64,000 bases of DNA from Mycolicibacterium mageritense (GTDB lineage Bacteria; Actinomycetota; Actinomycetes; Mycobacteriales; Mycobacteriaceae). The stretch's first letter is position 1, and every line of letters starts with the position of its first letter. The position numbers and the translations under genes were made by a program. The DNA lies in assembly GCF_010727475.1 (NCBI RefSeq), contig NZ_AP022567.1, positions 3,658,001-3,722,000 on the forward strand, read 5' to 3'. This document shows positions 7,421 through 16,493 of the stretch, in pieces. Below the pieces are notes generated by a model. It had not been told where the DNA came from and ran no database searches. It was given only the letters and a program-made list of their open reading frames with translations.

Positions 7421-8778
7421 CCCTTCGCGCGTTTGCGGTACCGAACCTTGGCGGGACGTTCCAGCTGGACGACCATCTTCGAGTGGTCGTTGCGGTACGA
7501 GTCGGCCGGCTGGGCCATCTCGAACTCATACTCGCGCAACAGGACCGAGAAGATCGCCTTGATCTGCATCTGGGCGAATGCCGCGCCGACACAGCGGTGC
7601 CTGCCGGCCCCGAACGGGATCCAGGTCCACCGGTTGACGATGTCGGCCTGCTCGGGCTTGTTGTAACGATCCGGCGTGAACGCGTCGGGATCGGGGAAGT
7701 CCTCCGGGATCCGGTTGGAGATCGCCGGCGATGCCGCGACGAAGTCGCCCTTGTGGATCGGGTAGCCCTCGACCTCGAACTCGCCCTGGGCCACGCGCAT
7801 GAGGATGATCAGCGGCGGGTGCAGCCGCAGTGTCTCCTTGACCACGTTGTCGAGCTTCGGGATCTGGCGCAGCGCATGGAAGCTCACCTCTTGGCCATCG
7901 GCGTAGAGCTCATCAAGCTCCTGCTGCACCTCGGCATAAACCTCGGCATGGCGGATCAACTCGATCAGGGTCCACGACGACGTGCCCGAGCTGGTGTGGT
8001 GACCCGCGAACATCAGAGAGATGAACATGCCGGTGATCTCGTCGGCGGAGAACCGCAGGCCCCCCTCCTCGTCCTTGATCGACACCAGGACGTCGAGCAT
8101 GTCCCGGTCCGACTTGTCCTTCGGCGGGTTGGCCAGCCGCTGGTCGATGATCTCCTGCACCAGCGCAACGAGTTTCACCCGGGCCTCGTCGCGCCGCTGG
8201 AAGCTCTCGATCGGCAGATACGGGTCGACATAGCACAACGGGTCGGTGCCGCGTTCGAGTTCGTGGTAGTACCGTGCGAACCGGGAGTCCAACTGCTCGC
8301 GGAACTTGAGCCCGATCAGGCACGCCGTCGACGTGTAGATGGTCAGCTCGGCGAAGAAGTCCAGCAGCTCGATCTCACCCTCGTCACCCCAGTCGGCGAT
8401 GATCTTCTTGACCTCGCCCTCGATGGTGGCGGCGTGGGCTTTCATGTGATCGCCCCGCAGCGCCGAGTTGTGCAGCATCTCCTTGCGGCGCTCCGGGCTG
8501 GCGTCGAACACGACGCCTTTGCCGAAGATCGGCGTCATGAACGGATAGGCCTCGGCCTGGTCGAGATCCTCGTCGGCAGACCGGAAGAAGAACTCGTTGG
8601 CCTCGGCTCCCGACAGCAGGATCACATGCTTGTCGACCAGCTGGAACCAGCCGACGTCGCCGCATTCCTCCCGGACCCGCTTCATCAGCCCGATCGGGTC
8701 GGTGCGGAACTCCTCGAGGTGTCCGTGCTCTTCCTCGCCACCCGAGACCCGCTGTACTTCCTTGAGGGCGTTGCTCAT
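7417..8778 (-). CDS. cyp51: Sterol 14-alpha-demethylase CYP51
   Basis: This 453-residue P450 is very close to remembered M. tuberculosis CYP51. It has the heme-cysteine motif FGAGRHRCVG near residue 396, the CYP51 I-helix signature MFAGHHTSSGT, the ETLRLHPP ExxR helix, and a B-C region signature (AYPFMTPIFGKGVVFDASP without break). CYP51 removes the 14-alpha methyl group of sterols such as lanosterol in vitro; its native bacterial substrate is not settled. The ATG at 8778 overlaps the upstream SDR stop by 4 bp, and the 3' end overlaps ferredoxin, so the genes are translationally coupled. Confidence 0.97.
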   Translation of the reverse strand: MSNALKEVQRVSGGEEEHGHLEEFRTDPIGLMKRVREECGDVGWFQLVDKHVILLSGAEANEFFFRSADEDLDQAEAYPFMTPIFGKGVVFDASPERRKEMLHNSALRGDHMKAHAATIEGEVKKIIADWGDEGEIELLDFFAELTIYTSTACLIGLKFREQLDSRFARYYHELERGTDPLCYVDPYLPIESFQRRDEARVKLVALVQEIIDQRLANPPKDKSDRDMLDVLVSIKDEEGGLRFSADEITGMFISLMFAGHHTSSGTSSWTLIELIRHAEVYAEVQQELDELYADGQEVSFHALRQIPKLDNVVKETLRLHPPLIILMRVAQGEFEVEGYPIHKGDFVAASPAISNRIPEDFPDPDAFTPDRYNKPEQADIVNRWTWIPFGAGRHRCVGAAFAQMQIKAIFSVLLREYEFEMAQPADSYRNDHSKMVVQLERPAKVRYRKRAKG

Positions 8779-9602
8779 TGGTTCGGCATCCCTTCTTCCC
8801 CGAGGGCGAGCTTCTGGCGGTCCTTGACGGCGGCGAGCGGAGCCTCGGGCTGGATCTCCAGGTTTGCGATGAATCCGCCGCGGGGTGTCTCGGCCACGAA
8901 CGTGATGGCCCGGGCCAGGTCGGCGGCCCGCAGGAAGTAGTCGTGGCGGGCCTGCCCCCACTTGGCCCAATCCTCAAGGGCCGGACCGATCTTCTCCGCG
9001 GACAGGCTCCAGCCCATCGAGGTTCTGGTGGGCCCCGGATGCACGATCGACGCACGCACACCGGTGCCTTCGAGCTCCATCTGCAGGTTGGTCACCATGG
9101 CCACCAGCGCGGCCTTGGCAGCCCCGTAGGCGCCCATGTGGGGACGTTGGCGCAGGGCCACGTCGGAGCCGACGAAGATGACGTCACCACGCTGGCGTTC
9201 GACCATGGCGGGCAGCACCGCGGTCGCGATCCGGTTGGCGCCGATCAGGTGGATCTGCACCTGCTCCTCGAACTCGGTGGTGCTCATCTCGTGCAGCCGG
9301 CCGAAGTTGGTGTCGCCGGCACCGGCCACCAGCAGCTCGATGTCGCCGAGAGCCTCGGTGGCGCCGTGCACGAACGACTTCACCGAATCGGCATCCGTGA
9401 CGTCCAGGGGCAGCGCGATCGCCTCGCCGCCATCGGCCTTGATCTGGTCGACGAGCTCCTGGCACTTCTCCACGCGACGCGCGCCGAGCGCGACCGGGAA
9501 GCCGTGCGCAGCCAGTTCGGTCGCGGTCGCGGCACCGATCCCGGAGGAGGCGCCGGCCACGATCGCGGGCCGGCGGGCGGGGTGCGGTTCAAAACGGGCC
9601 AT
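8775..9602 (-). CDS. Short-chain dehydrogenase/reductase (Rv0765c type)
   Basis: This 275-residue classical SDR has the cofactor motif GASSGIG, a catalytic Ser in VGSDVAL, and the active-site pair in YGAAK. Order and length match remembered Rv0765c between cyp51 and cyp123. It overlaps cyp51 by 4 bp. A role in oxidising or reducing a hydroxylated sterol or lipid made by the neighbouring P450s is inferred from context; no substrate is known. Confidence 0.92.
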   Translation of the reverse strand: MARFEPHPARRPAIVAGASSGIGAATATELAAHGFPVALGARRVEKCQELVDQIKADGGEAIALPLDVTDADSVKSFVHGATEALGDIELLVAGAGDTNFGRLHEMSTTEFEEQVQIHLIGANRIATAVLPAMVERQRGDVIFVGSDVALRQRPHMGAYGAAKAALVAMVTNLQMELEGTGVRASIVHPGPTRTSMGWSLSAEKIGPALEDWAKWGQARHDYFLRAADLARAITFVAETPRGGFIANLEIQPEAPLAAVKDRQKLALGEEGMPNQ

Positions 9603-9628
9603 TTAGCGTTTCTCCACTGTGATGGGTT

Positions 9629-10831
9629 TCAGCGGTGGGACACCGCAATGGGCAGATGCGCGAATCCTCGTACCGAACTGGAATGCACCCGTACGGCTGC
9701 GGATTCATCCACCTCGTATCCGCGGATTCGTTTGAACAGCTCGGCGAGCGCCACCCGGGCCTCCATGCGGGCCAGGTGCGCGCCGAGGCAGAAATGCGCG
9801 CCACTGCCGAAACTGACCAGCTTGGAACCGATGTCTCGGCCTATGCGGTACTCGTCGGGATTCTCGAAGACCCGGTCGTCCCGGTTGGCCGAGCCGGCCA
9901 GCAGCAGCAGCACGTCGCCCTTCGGGATGGTCGTGTCGTAGAGGGACAGATCCTCGGAAACGAGGCGGGCCAGGATCTGGCTGGACGTGTCGTAGCGCAG
10001 CGTCTCCTCGACCCACGGCGCGATGAGATCGTGGTCGTCGAAGACGGGTGCCAGCTGATCGGGATTCTTGGCGCCCCAATAAGCCGCGTTGGCAAGGAGT
10101 TTGGTGGTGGTCTCGTTGCCGGCGACCACCATGAGGAACAGGAACGCCATGATCTCGTCGTCGGTGAGCTTGTCACCGTCGATTTCGGCTTCGATGAGCG
10201 CTGACGTGAGGTCGTCGCTGGCCTGCCTTCGGCGTTGCTTGACCATGTCGGCGTAGTACACGAGCAGTTCCGCAGAGGCCTGCATCGCGGAGGCGGGGAC
10301 GTCGGCGACCCCGTCCTCGCGGTGCATGACACCGTCGGCCAGTGCCCGGATGCGGACCCGGTCCTCGTCGGGCACACCCATCAGTTCGGAGATGACGTCC
10401 ATGGGCAGCTTGCCGGCGAATTCATCGACGTAGTCGAAGGTTTCGTGCTGCAGCGCGGCATCGAGGTGCTGGACCGCGATCTCGGTGACGCGGCCCTCGA
10501 GCTCGCGGATGCGCCGCGGCGTGAAGCCCTTCGACACCAGGGTGCGCAACCGAAGATGGGCCGGATCGTCCAGTGCCAGAAACGACATGACCCGGTGGGC
10601 TTCGTCGTTGCGGGAGATGGGGTCCAGCGAAACGCCGTGCCTGTTGGACAGCGCGGTGCTGTTCCTGAAGCCCTGCAGCACATCCTTGTGCCGCGACAGT
10701 GCCCAGAAGTTGAGGTCGTCGTTGCGGTACAACGGTGCCTCGTCACGCAGCCGGCGGTAGTACGGGTACGGGTCTTCGTGGAAGTCGTAGTCGTACGGGT
10801 CGAATACCAGATCGACGGTTTCCAAGCTCAT
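9629..10831 (-). CDS. cyp123: Cytochrome P450 CYP123
   Basis: This 400-residue P450 shows the I-helix AGNETTT, the K-helix EETLR, and the heme motif FGSGAHFCLGAHLAR near residue 345-360. It matches remembered CYP123 (Rv0766c) from LVFDPYDYDFHEDPYP onward. The start at MSLETVD (10831) overlaps the TetR stop by 4 bp. The physiological substrate is unknown. It sits in the same operon as cyp51 and its ferredoxin, which could serve both P450s. Confidence 0.95.
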   Translation of the reverse strand: MSLETVDLVFDPYDYDFHEDPYPYYRRLRDEAPLYRNDDLNFWALSRHKDVLQGFRNSTALSNRHGVSLDPISRNDEAHRVMSFLALDDPAHLRLRTLVSKGFTPRRIRELEGRVTEIAVQHLDAALQHETFDYVDEFAGKLPMDVISELMGVPDEDRVRIRALADGVMHREDGVADVPASAMQASAELLVYYADMVKQRRRQASDDLTSALIEAEIDGDKLTDDEIMAFLFLMVVAGNETTTKLLANAAYWGAKNPDQLAPVFDDHDLIAPWVEETLRYDTSSQILARLVSEDLSLYDTTIPKGDVLLLLAGSANRDDRVFENPDEYRIGRDIGSKLVSFGSGAHFCLGAHLARMEARVALAELFKRIRGYEVDESAAVRVHSSSVRGFAHLPIAVSHR

Positions 10832-11436
10832 TGGTCCTCTCCCAAGATCAGACCGACCACGTATGTCAGCCGGTCGGCAATCTGGTGGTAGGTGAACGCG
10901 CCGCTGCCGGCATTGACCAGCGCGCCGAAGAAGGTCATCTCCAGGGCCGAGACGACGCGGGGGTCGGCATCGGGGCCCACCGCCGACCGGATGCGCCGGT
11001 GGATCTCCGCGCCGATGCGATCGCGCACCTTGCGGACCGCTGGGTCGCTGCCACCACCCAGCAGGGCCGTGGTGCACGCGGCCGCGACTTCGGGTTCGTC
11101 GGCGACGACGAGCGTCAGAGCACGGACCGCCTTGTCGACCCGCGTCGTCATCGAGTCGTTGACATCGGTGAAGTACGGCACCTGGCGCACCAGGTCCAGG
11201 TACACCTCGGCGATCAGGTGGTTCTTGGACGAGAAGTAGGTGTAGGCGGTTGCCGGCGCGACTTTGGCCCGCGCGGCGACGGCCCGGACGGTCAGATCGG
11301 CATACGACGATTCCCGCAGCATCTCGATCCCTGCCGCGAGCACTTTGCGGAAGGTCTCCTCCTGGCGCCGGTTGCGTGGCGTCTCATCGGAGTCTGCGGC
11401 GGATTCTGTGACTGCTGCCACTGCATCGCTGGACAC
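10828..11436 (-). CDS. TetR-family regulator heading the cyp123-cyp51 operon
   Basis: This is a 202-residue TetR protein. The helix-turn-helix (about residues 25-70) includes TVRAVAARAKVAPATAYTYFSSK, seen as two adjoining blocks, and an all-helical ligand-binding domain follows. It is the first gene of the minus-strand operon (Rv0767c type) and divergent from the aldehyde dehydrogenase operon. The GTG start at 11436 lies inside the palindrome TGGACACATGTCCA, and a near-copy lies before the divergent operon. This predicts autorepression and control of both directions. The ligand is unknown. Confidence 0.92.
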   Translation of the reverse strand: MSSDAVAAVTESAADSDETPRNRRQEETFRKVLAAGIEMLRESSYADLTVRAVAARAKVAPATAYTYFSSKNHLIAEVYLDLVRQVPYFTDVNDSMTTRVDKAVRALTLVVADEPEVAAACTTALLGGGSDPAVRKVRDRIGAEIHRRIRSAVGPDADPRVVSALEMTFFGALVNAGSGAFTYHQIADRLTYVVGLILGEDQ

Positions 11437-11443
11437 ATGTCCA
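11430..11443. promoter_or_regulatory. Predicted TetR operator A
   Basis: TGGACACATGTCCA is a perfect 14-bp palindrome (TGGACA, 2 bp, TGTCCA) overlapping the GTG start of the TetR gene. The same motif recurs at 11588-11601 before the divergent operon. Two copies in one divergent promoter make a TetR operator likely. Confidence 0.65.
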
Positions 11444-11587
11444 AGTTATCCGACGATGTGGACCCTGGGCAAGTGCGCACGGTGAATACGCTGCTAATGA
11501 CGCAGTTTTCCGCGGTCGGGCGCACGCTGACGGTACCCGGTCTTGCGGCGCCGCGATGAGTGCGGCTATCGTTCGTGACGAGACAGC

Positions 11588-11601
11588 CGGACAGTTGTCC
11601 A
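11588..11601. promoter_or_regulatory. Predicted TetR operator B
   Basis: CGGACAGTTGTCCA has the same GGACA-N2-TGTCC core as operator A, with one outer mismatch. It lies 25 bp before the aldehyde dehydrogenase start, where bound repressor would block the promoter or early elongation. Confidence 0.65.
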
Positions 11602-11625
11602 GAAACCCTGAAGTGGAGTTCGCCG

Positions 11626-13095
11626 ATGCCGGTACTGGCCGATCGCCAGAGTCAACTACTCATCGACGGCAAGCTCGTCGCCGGGCGCGGCGGCGTGTTC
11701 GACACCGTCAACCCCGCGACCGAAGAAGTGCTCGGCGTCGCTGCCGACGCGACCGCCGAGGACATGAGCGACGCCATCGAGGCCGCCCGCCGTGCCTTCG
11801 ACGACACCGGCTGGTCGACCGACACCGAACTGCGTGTGCGGTGCCTGCGTCAGCTGCGCGACGCGCTGCGTGAAAATGTCGAGGAATTGCGGGAATTGAC
11901 CATCGCCGAGGTGGGCGCTCCGCGCATGCTCACGGCAGGCGCTCAGTTGGAAGGCCCCATCGACGATCTCGCGTTCTCCGCCGACACCGCGGAGAACTAC
12001 CGGTGGCGCACTGATCTGGGACACGCCACACCGCAGGGTATTCCGACCAACCGCGTCGTGGCGCGGGAAGCCGTCGGCGTCGTCGGCGCCATCACGCCCT
12101 GGAACTTCCCGCATCAGATCAACCTGGCCAAGGTCGGGCCGGCCCTGGCCGCCGGGAATACGCTCGTGCTCAAGCCGGCCCCGGACACACCGTGGGCTGC
12201 CGCCGCCGTCGGCCAGATCATCGCCGAACAGACCGATTTCCCCGCAGGCGTGATCAACATCGTCACGTCGAGCGACCACTCGGTCGGTGCGCTGCTCTCG
12301 AAAGACCCACGCGTGGACATGGTTTCGTTCACCGGCTCGACGGGGACCGGGCGCGCCGTGATGACAGACGCCGCGCTGACGCTGAAGAAGGTGTTCCTCG
12401 AGCTCGGCGGCAAGTCGGCGTTCCTGGTGCTCGACGACGCCGACCTGGCCGGGGCGTGCTCGATGTCGGCGTTCACCGTCGCGATGCATGCCGGGCAGGG
12501 CTGCGCGATCACGACGCGTCTGGTGGTTCCGCGGACGCGGTATGACGAGGCGGTCGAGATCGCCGCGGGGACATTGGGTTCGATCAAACCGGGCGATCCC
12601 AACAGCAAGCGCACGGTATGCGGGCCGCTGATCTCGGCGCGCCAACGCGACCGCGTGCAGTCGTATCTGGACCTGGCCGTACAGGAAGGCGGCCGGTTCG
12701 CCTGCGGCGGAGGTCGTCCCGCCGACCTGGACACCGGCTTCTACATCGAGCCGACCGTGATTGCGGGGCTGGACAACTCGGCCAGGGTTGCGCGCGAAGA
12801 GATCTTCGGCCCCGTGCTGACCGTGATCGCCCACGACGGAGACGACGATGCCGTACGCATCGCCAACGACTCGCCGTACGGGTTGTCCGGCACGGTGTTC
12901 TCCGGTGACGATGCGCGCGCCCAGGCGGTGGCGTCGAGGATGCGCGTCGGCACCGTCAACGTCAACGGCGGCATCTGGTACTCGGCCGATGCGCCGTTCG
13001 GCGGCTACAAGCAATCCGGAATCGGCCGCGAGATGGGCCTGGCCGGCTTCGAGGAATACACCGAAATCAAGACGATCGCCACGTTGGCGCAGTAG
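11626..13095 (+). CDS. aldA: NAD-dependent aldehyde dehydrogenase
   Basis: This 489-residue ALDH has catalytic cysteine C293 in GQGCAITTR, general base E259 in LELGGKS, the cofactor region ITPWNFP near residue 157, and the NTP motif FTGSTGTG near 235-242. Length and context match remembered Rv0768. ATG 11626 follows a GGAG ribosome site. It is the first gene of a plus-strand operon with two further dehydrogenases. It probably oxidises an aldehyde produced by the alcohol dehydrogenase or P450s of the divergent operon; the substrate is not known. Confidence 0.95.
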   Translation: MPVLADRQSQLLIDGKLVAGRGGVFDTVNPATEEVLGVAADATAEDMSDAIEAARRAFDDTGWSTDTELRVRCLRQLRDALRENVEELRELTIAEVGAPRMLTAGAQLEGPIDDLAFSADTAENYRWRTDLGHATPQGIPTNRVVAREAVGVVGAITPWNFPHQINLAKVGPALAAGNTLVLKPAPDTPWAAAAVGQIIAEQTDFPAGVINIVTSSDHSVGALLSKDPRVDMVSFTGSTGTGRAVMTDAALTLKKVFLELGGKSAFLVLDDADLAGACSMSAFTVAMHAGQGCAITTRLVVPRTRYDEAVEIAAGTLGSIKPGDPNSKRTVCGPLISARQRDRVQSYLDLAVQEGGRFACGGGRPADLDTGFYIEPTVIAGLDNSARVAREEIFGPVLTVIAHDGDDDAVRIANDSPYGLSGTVFSGDDARAQAVASRMRVGTVNVNGGIWYSADAPFGGYKQSGIGREMGLAGFEEYTEIKTIATLAQ

Positions 13096-13116
13096 AGCGC
13101 AGTAGAGGAGAGCTCA

Positions 13117-13869
13117 ATGGGACAATTCGATGACAAGGTGGCCATCGTCACCGGGGCCGGCGGGGGCATCGGGCAGGCTTACGCCGAAGCGCTCGCGCGT
13201 GAGGGCGCAGCAGTCGTGGTGGCCGACATCAACACCGAAGGCGCGCAGAAGGTTGCGGACGGCATCAAAGGTGAGGGCGGGTCGGCGCTCGCGGTGCGCG
13301 TCGACGTGTCCGACATCGACTCTGCTCGCGACATGGCGGCCCAGACTCTTTCGGAGTTCGGCGGCATCGACTACCTCGTGAACAATGCCGCGATCTTCGG
13401 TGGCATGAAGCTCGACTTCCTGCTGACCGTCGACTGGGACTACTACAAGAAGTTCATGAGCGTGAATCTCGACGGGGCCCTCGTGTGCACGCGTGCGGTG
13501 TATCGCAAGATGGCCAAGCGCGGTGGTGGGGCGATCGTCAACCAGTCGTCGACCGCGGCGTGGCTCTATGCCAACTACTACGGCCTGGCCAAGGTCGGCA
13601 TCAACGGTCTCACGCAGCAGCTGTCGCGTGAACTCGGGGGACAGAACATCCGCATCAACGCCATCGCACCCGGGCCGATCGACACCGAGGCCAACCGGAC
13701 CACCACGCCCAAGGAGATGGTGGACGACATCGTCAAGGGAATCCCGTTGTCCCGCATGGGACAGCCGGAAGATCTCGTCGGCATGTGCCTGTTCCTGCTC
13801 AGCGACCAGGCCAGGTGGATCACCGGGCAGATCTTCAACGTCGACGGCGGACAGATCATCCGCTCATGA
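13117..13869 (+). CDS. Short-chain dehydrogenase/reductase (Rv0769 type)
   Basis: This is a 250-residue classical SDR with the cofactor motif TGAGGGIG, NNAA after beta-4, catalytic Ser in VNQSSTA and active-site YGLAK. The usual small insert of this subgroup is present, and the C-terminus GQIFNVDGGQIIRS is complete. A good ribosome site (GAGGAG) precedes ATG 13117. It follows aldA by 21 bp and overlaps the next gene by 4 bp (ATGA), so it belongs to the operon. Confidence 0.93.
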   Translation: MGQFDDKVAIVTGAGGGIGQAYAEALAREGAAVVVADINTEGAQKVADGIKGEGGSALAVRVDVSDIDSARDMAAQTLSEFGGIDYLVNNAAIFGGMKLDFLLTVDWDYYKKFMSVNLDGALVCTRAVYRKMAKRGGGAIVNQSSTAAWLYANYYGLAKVGINGLTQQLSRELGGQNIRINAIAPGPIDTEANRTTTPKEMVDDIVKGIPLSRMGQPEDLVGMCLFLLSDQARWITGQIFNVDGGQIIRS

Positions 13870-14747
13870 GTGCCGACGAGCGCTCGCGCGAGGAGCCGAC
13901 CAACACTGTCAGGTACGGCTATATCGGCCTTGGCAACATGGGCGCCCCCATGGCCAAGCGGCTGGTCGAGTGGCCCGGTGGCGTCGTCGTGTACGACGTA
14001 CGGGCCGAGGTCATGGCGCCTTTCGGAGAGCTCGGCGCGACATTGGCGGGTGATCTGGCCGACGTCGCCGACGCGGACATCATCAGTGTCACGGTGCTCA
14101 ACGACGAGCAGGTGCGTTCGGTGGTCGCCGAACTCGCCGCACATGCCAAGCCGGACACCGTGATCGCGATCCATTCGACGATCAGGGACACCACGGCCGT
14201 CGAACTGGCCGCCCAGCTGAAGCCGCAGGGCATCCATGTGGTCGACGCGCCGGTCAGCGGTGGCGGGGGAGCCGCCGAGAAGGGTGAGCTGGCGATCATG
14301 GTTGGCGCCGAACGTCCCGTCTACGAGCGGGTCAAGCCGGCGTTCAAGCAGTTCGCGTCGATGGTGATCCACGCCGGTGAGCCTGGCGCGGGCACCCGGA
14401 TGAAGTTGGCCCGCAACATGCTGACCTTCACGTCGTACGCCGCGGCGTGTGAGGCGATGAGGCTGGCCGAAGCGGCCGGGCTGGATCTGCAGGCGCTGGG
14501 CCGGGTGGTGCGTCACACCGATGCGCTGACCGGCGGCCCCGGCGCCATCATGGTGCGCGACGACATGTCCGAGTTGGCACCTGACCACTGGTTGCACGAT
14601 GCGTTCGCCCACACCCGCGGGCTCGGTGAGAAAGACTTGAGCTTGGCGCTCGGGCTCGGTGAGGTTGTGGGAGTGGATCTTCCGTTGGCCCAGGTGGCCC
14701 TGCAGAGGCTCGCTGACGGCCTCGGCGTACCGCACACGAAGGAGTGA
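13866..14747 (+). CDS. Beta-hydroxyacid dehydrogenase / 6PGDH-like protein (Rv0770 type)
   Basis: This 293-residue NAD(P)-dependent protein has GLGNMGAPMAKRL near the N-terminus (Rossmann), the substrate-binding signature DAPVSGGGGAAEKGELAIMVG seen in two blocks, and the conserved catalytic Lys in RMKLARNML. It belongs to the 3-hydroxyisobutyrate dehydrogenase / tartronate semialdehyde reductase superfamily. ATG 13866 overlaps the preceding stop by 4 bp. The substrate is unknown; together with aldA and the SDR it suggests stepwise oxidation of a short acid. Confidence 0.92.
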   Translation: MSADERSREEPTNTVRYGYIGLGNMGAPMAKRLVEWPGGVVVYDVRAEVMAPFGELGATLAGDLADVADADIISVTVLNDEQVRSVVAELAAHAKPDTVIAIHSTIRDTTAVELAAQLKPQGIHVVDAPVSGGGGAAEKGELAIMVGAERPVYERVKPAFKQFASMVIHAGEPGAGTRMKLARNMLTFTSYAAACEAMRLAEAAGLDLQALGRVVRHTDALTGGPGAIMVRDDMSELAPDHWLHDAFAHTRGLGEKDLSLALGLGEVVGVDLPLAQVALQRLADGLGVPHTKE

Positions 14748-14752
14748 CCGGC

Positions 14753-15196
14753 ATGGATGAACTGCGCGCCAAGGGCCTGGCCAAGATGAACGAGGTCTAC
14801 GGCTGGGAGATGCCGAACATCGAAGGGGATCCGTACTTCGATCTGACCGTCGACCACTTGTTCGGGACCATCTGGAGCAAGCCCGGATTGTCCATGCGCG
14901 AGAAGCGGTTGATGACCCTGTCGGCGGTGACTGCGCTGGGTCTGCAGGATCTCGCCGAGGTCCAGGTGAATGCCGCGATGCTCAACGGTGAGTTCACCGA
15001 AGAGGAGCTCAAGGACATCGCGATCTTCCTCACCCAGTACGTGGGTTTTCCGCTCGGATCAGGTCTCAATGGAACGGTGTCAAAGGTTGCGGCCAAGCGG
15101 CGCAAGGCCGCCGAGAAAGGGCTTGACGAGGACCGGCGGGCCAATGTGAACGCCGCAGTCAAGATGAGCACCGGGAGCGAGCTTGACGACAAGTAG
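14753..15196 (+). CDS. Carboxymuconolactone decarboxylase-family protein (Rv0771 type)
   Basis: This 147-residue protein belongs to the CMD/AhpD-like fold (SMREKRLMTLSAVTALG in the core helices). The CxxC pair of peroxidase members is absent. ATG 14753 has GGAG at ideal spacing (AAGGAGTGACCGGC before ATG); a GTG at 14744 overlapping the previous stop is less likely. The reaction in this operon is unknown. In M. tuberculosis the next gene is purD, as I recall; here a different gene follows, so conserved order ends near this point. Confidence 0.9.
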   Translation: MDELRAKGLAKMNEVYGWEMPNIEGDPYFDLTVDHLFGTIWSKPGLSMREKRLMTLSAVTALGLQDLAEVQVNAAMLNGEFTEEELKDIAIFLTQYVGFPLGSGLNGTVSKVAAKRRKAAEKGLDEDRRANVNAAVKMSTGSELDDK

Positions 15197-16412
15197 ATAC
15201 GCCTCGCTGTCCCATGACGAGCTGGTGACGCTGGTTCCAGAGCTGCTGTTGATCGGTCAGATGATCGACCGCTCCGGAATGGCCTGGTGCATATCGTCTT
15301 TCGGCCGGGAGGAGATGCTGCAGATCGCCATCGAGGAGTGGATGGCGTCGAGCCCCATCTACACCAAGCGGATGCAGAAAGCGCTGAAGTACGAGGGCGT
15401 TGACGTCATCACGATCTTCAAAGGTCTGCAGCTCGACATCGGTGCGCCGCCGCAGTTCATGGATTTCCGCTACACCGTGCACGACCGGTGGCACGGCGAG
15501 TTTCACCTCGACCACTGCGGGGCACTGCTCGACGTCGAGCCGATGGGCGACGAATACGTGCGCGGCATGTGCCACGACATCGAAGACCCCACGTTCGACG
15601 CGACCGCACTGGCCACCAACCGGCGTGCGCAGATCCGGCCGATTCATCGGCCGCCGCGTATCCCGGCCGACCGTCAGCCGCACTGTGCGTGGACCGTGAT
15701 CATCGACGAGTCCTACCCCGAGGTGCCCGATCTCCCCGCAGCGGACGTGATCCGCCGGACCCGGGCTGCGCAAACGCAATTGGATGCCATCGATACGTCC
15801 GATGCGGGTCAGTCGGACTATTCCGGCCCGCTGCTGTCGGATTTCGACTTCTCCGCGTTCTCGCATTCGGCGTTGGTCCGCATGGCCGACGAGGTGTGCC
15901 TGCAGATGCACCTGCTGAACCTCTCGTTCGTGCTCGCGGTGGGGAAGCGGGCCGGGACAGATACCGCGCTGGCCACTGACATCTGCACCAAGCAGCTCAT
16001 CGGAGTGGCCGGGCTCGGCGCCGAACGGATTCACCGGGCTCTCGGCCTTCCCGGCGGCATCGAGGGCGCTGTGCGGGTGCTCGAACTGCATCCGCTGCTC
16101 AATCCCGCGGCTTACGTCGACGCTTCGTTCGGCCCGGATACCGTGTCGGTGCGTCGTTCCCCGGCCCATGAGGATGGCGCTTGGGTGTCCTTGGTCGGTC
16201 CCACCGAGACCCGGCCCTTGCGGGCGATCGTCGCCGCGGTCGATCCGCATCTTTCCGTCGAGGTGCTCGGTTCGGATGCCGAGTGGACCGCACGTGTTGT
16301 CGAAACCGGTGAGGTGGCAAAGGAATTCGGTGAAGTCGCGGTGGCGAAGGTCAGCGGGGGAGCCGGGTTTGTGTTCGAGCCGCGGAGGTCGTTGCCGTTG
16401 ACGGTGGTATAG
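15183..16412 (+). CDS. Conserved hypothetical protein, last gene of the aldA operon
   Basis: This 409-residue protein starts with TTG 15183, preceded by GGGAG at good spacing and overlapping the previous gene by 14 bp. The first half contains cysteine- and histidine-rich conserved-looking blocks (HGEFHLDHCGALLDVEPMG and GMCHDIEDPTF near residues 105-140); the second half is helical and less distinctive. There is no signal peptide or membrane segment. The HCG and GMCHDIEDP blocks suggest an enzyme or metal site, but I do not recognise the family with confidence. Operon position suggests the same pathway as aldA. Confidence 0.8.
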   Translation: MTTSRYASLSHDELVTLVPELLLIGQMIDRSGMAWCISSFGREEMLQIAIEEWMASSPIYTKRMQKALKYEGVDVITIFKGLQLDIGAPPQFMDFRYTVHDRWHGEFHLDHCGALLDVEPMGDEYVRGMCHDIEDPTFDATALATNRRAQIRPIHRPPRIPADRQPHCAWTVIIDESYPEVPDLPAADVIRRTRAAQTQLDAIDTSDAGQSDYSGPLLSDFDFSAFSHSALVRMADEVCLQMHLLNLSFVLAVGKRAGTDTALATDICTKQLIGVAGLGAERIHRALGLPGGIEGAVRVLELHPLLNPAAYVDASFGPDTVSVRRSPAHEDGAWVSLVGPTETRPLRAIVAAVDPHLSVEVLGSDAEWTARVVETGEVAKEFGEVAVAKVSGGAGFVFEPRRSLPLTVV

Positions 16413-16471
16413 CGGACCGTCACTGCAGTCACTTGTGCACCAGCCGGGCGATGGTAAATAGGTTTCGGACT

Positions 16472-16493
16472 GTGGTACCACATGCGGTACCAC
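16472..16493. promoter_or_regulatory. Perfect inverted repeat, likely operator
   Basis: GTGGTACC and GGTACCAC form perfect 8-bp arms around a 6-bp spacer (22 bp in all), the size of a dimeric repressor site. No matching copy was found in the window. The bound regulator and target are unknown; the nearest downstream gene is the lipoprotein at 16839. Confidence 0.45.
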
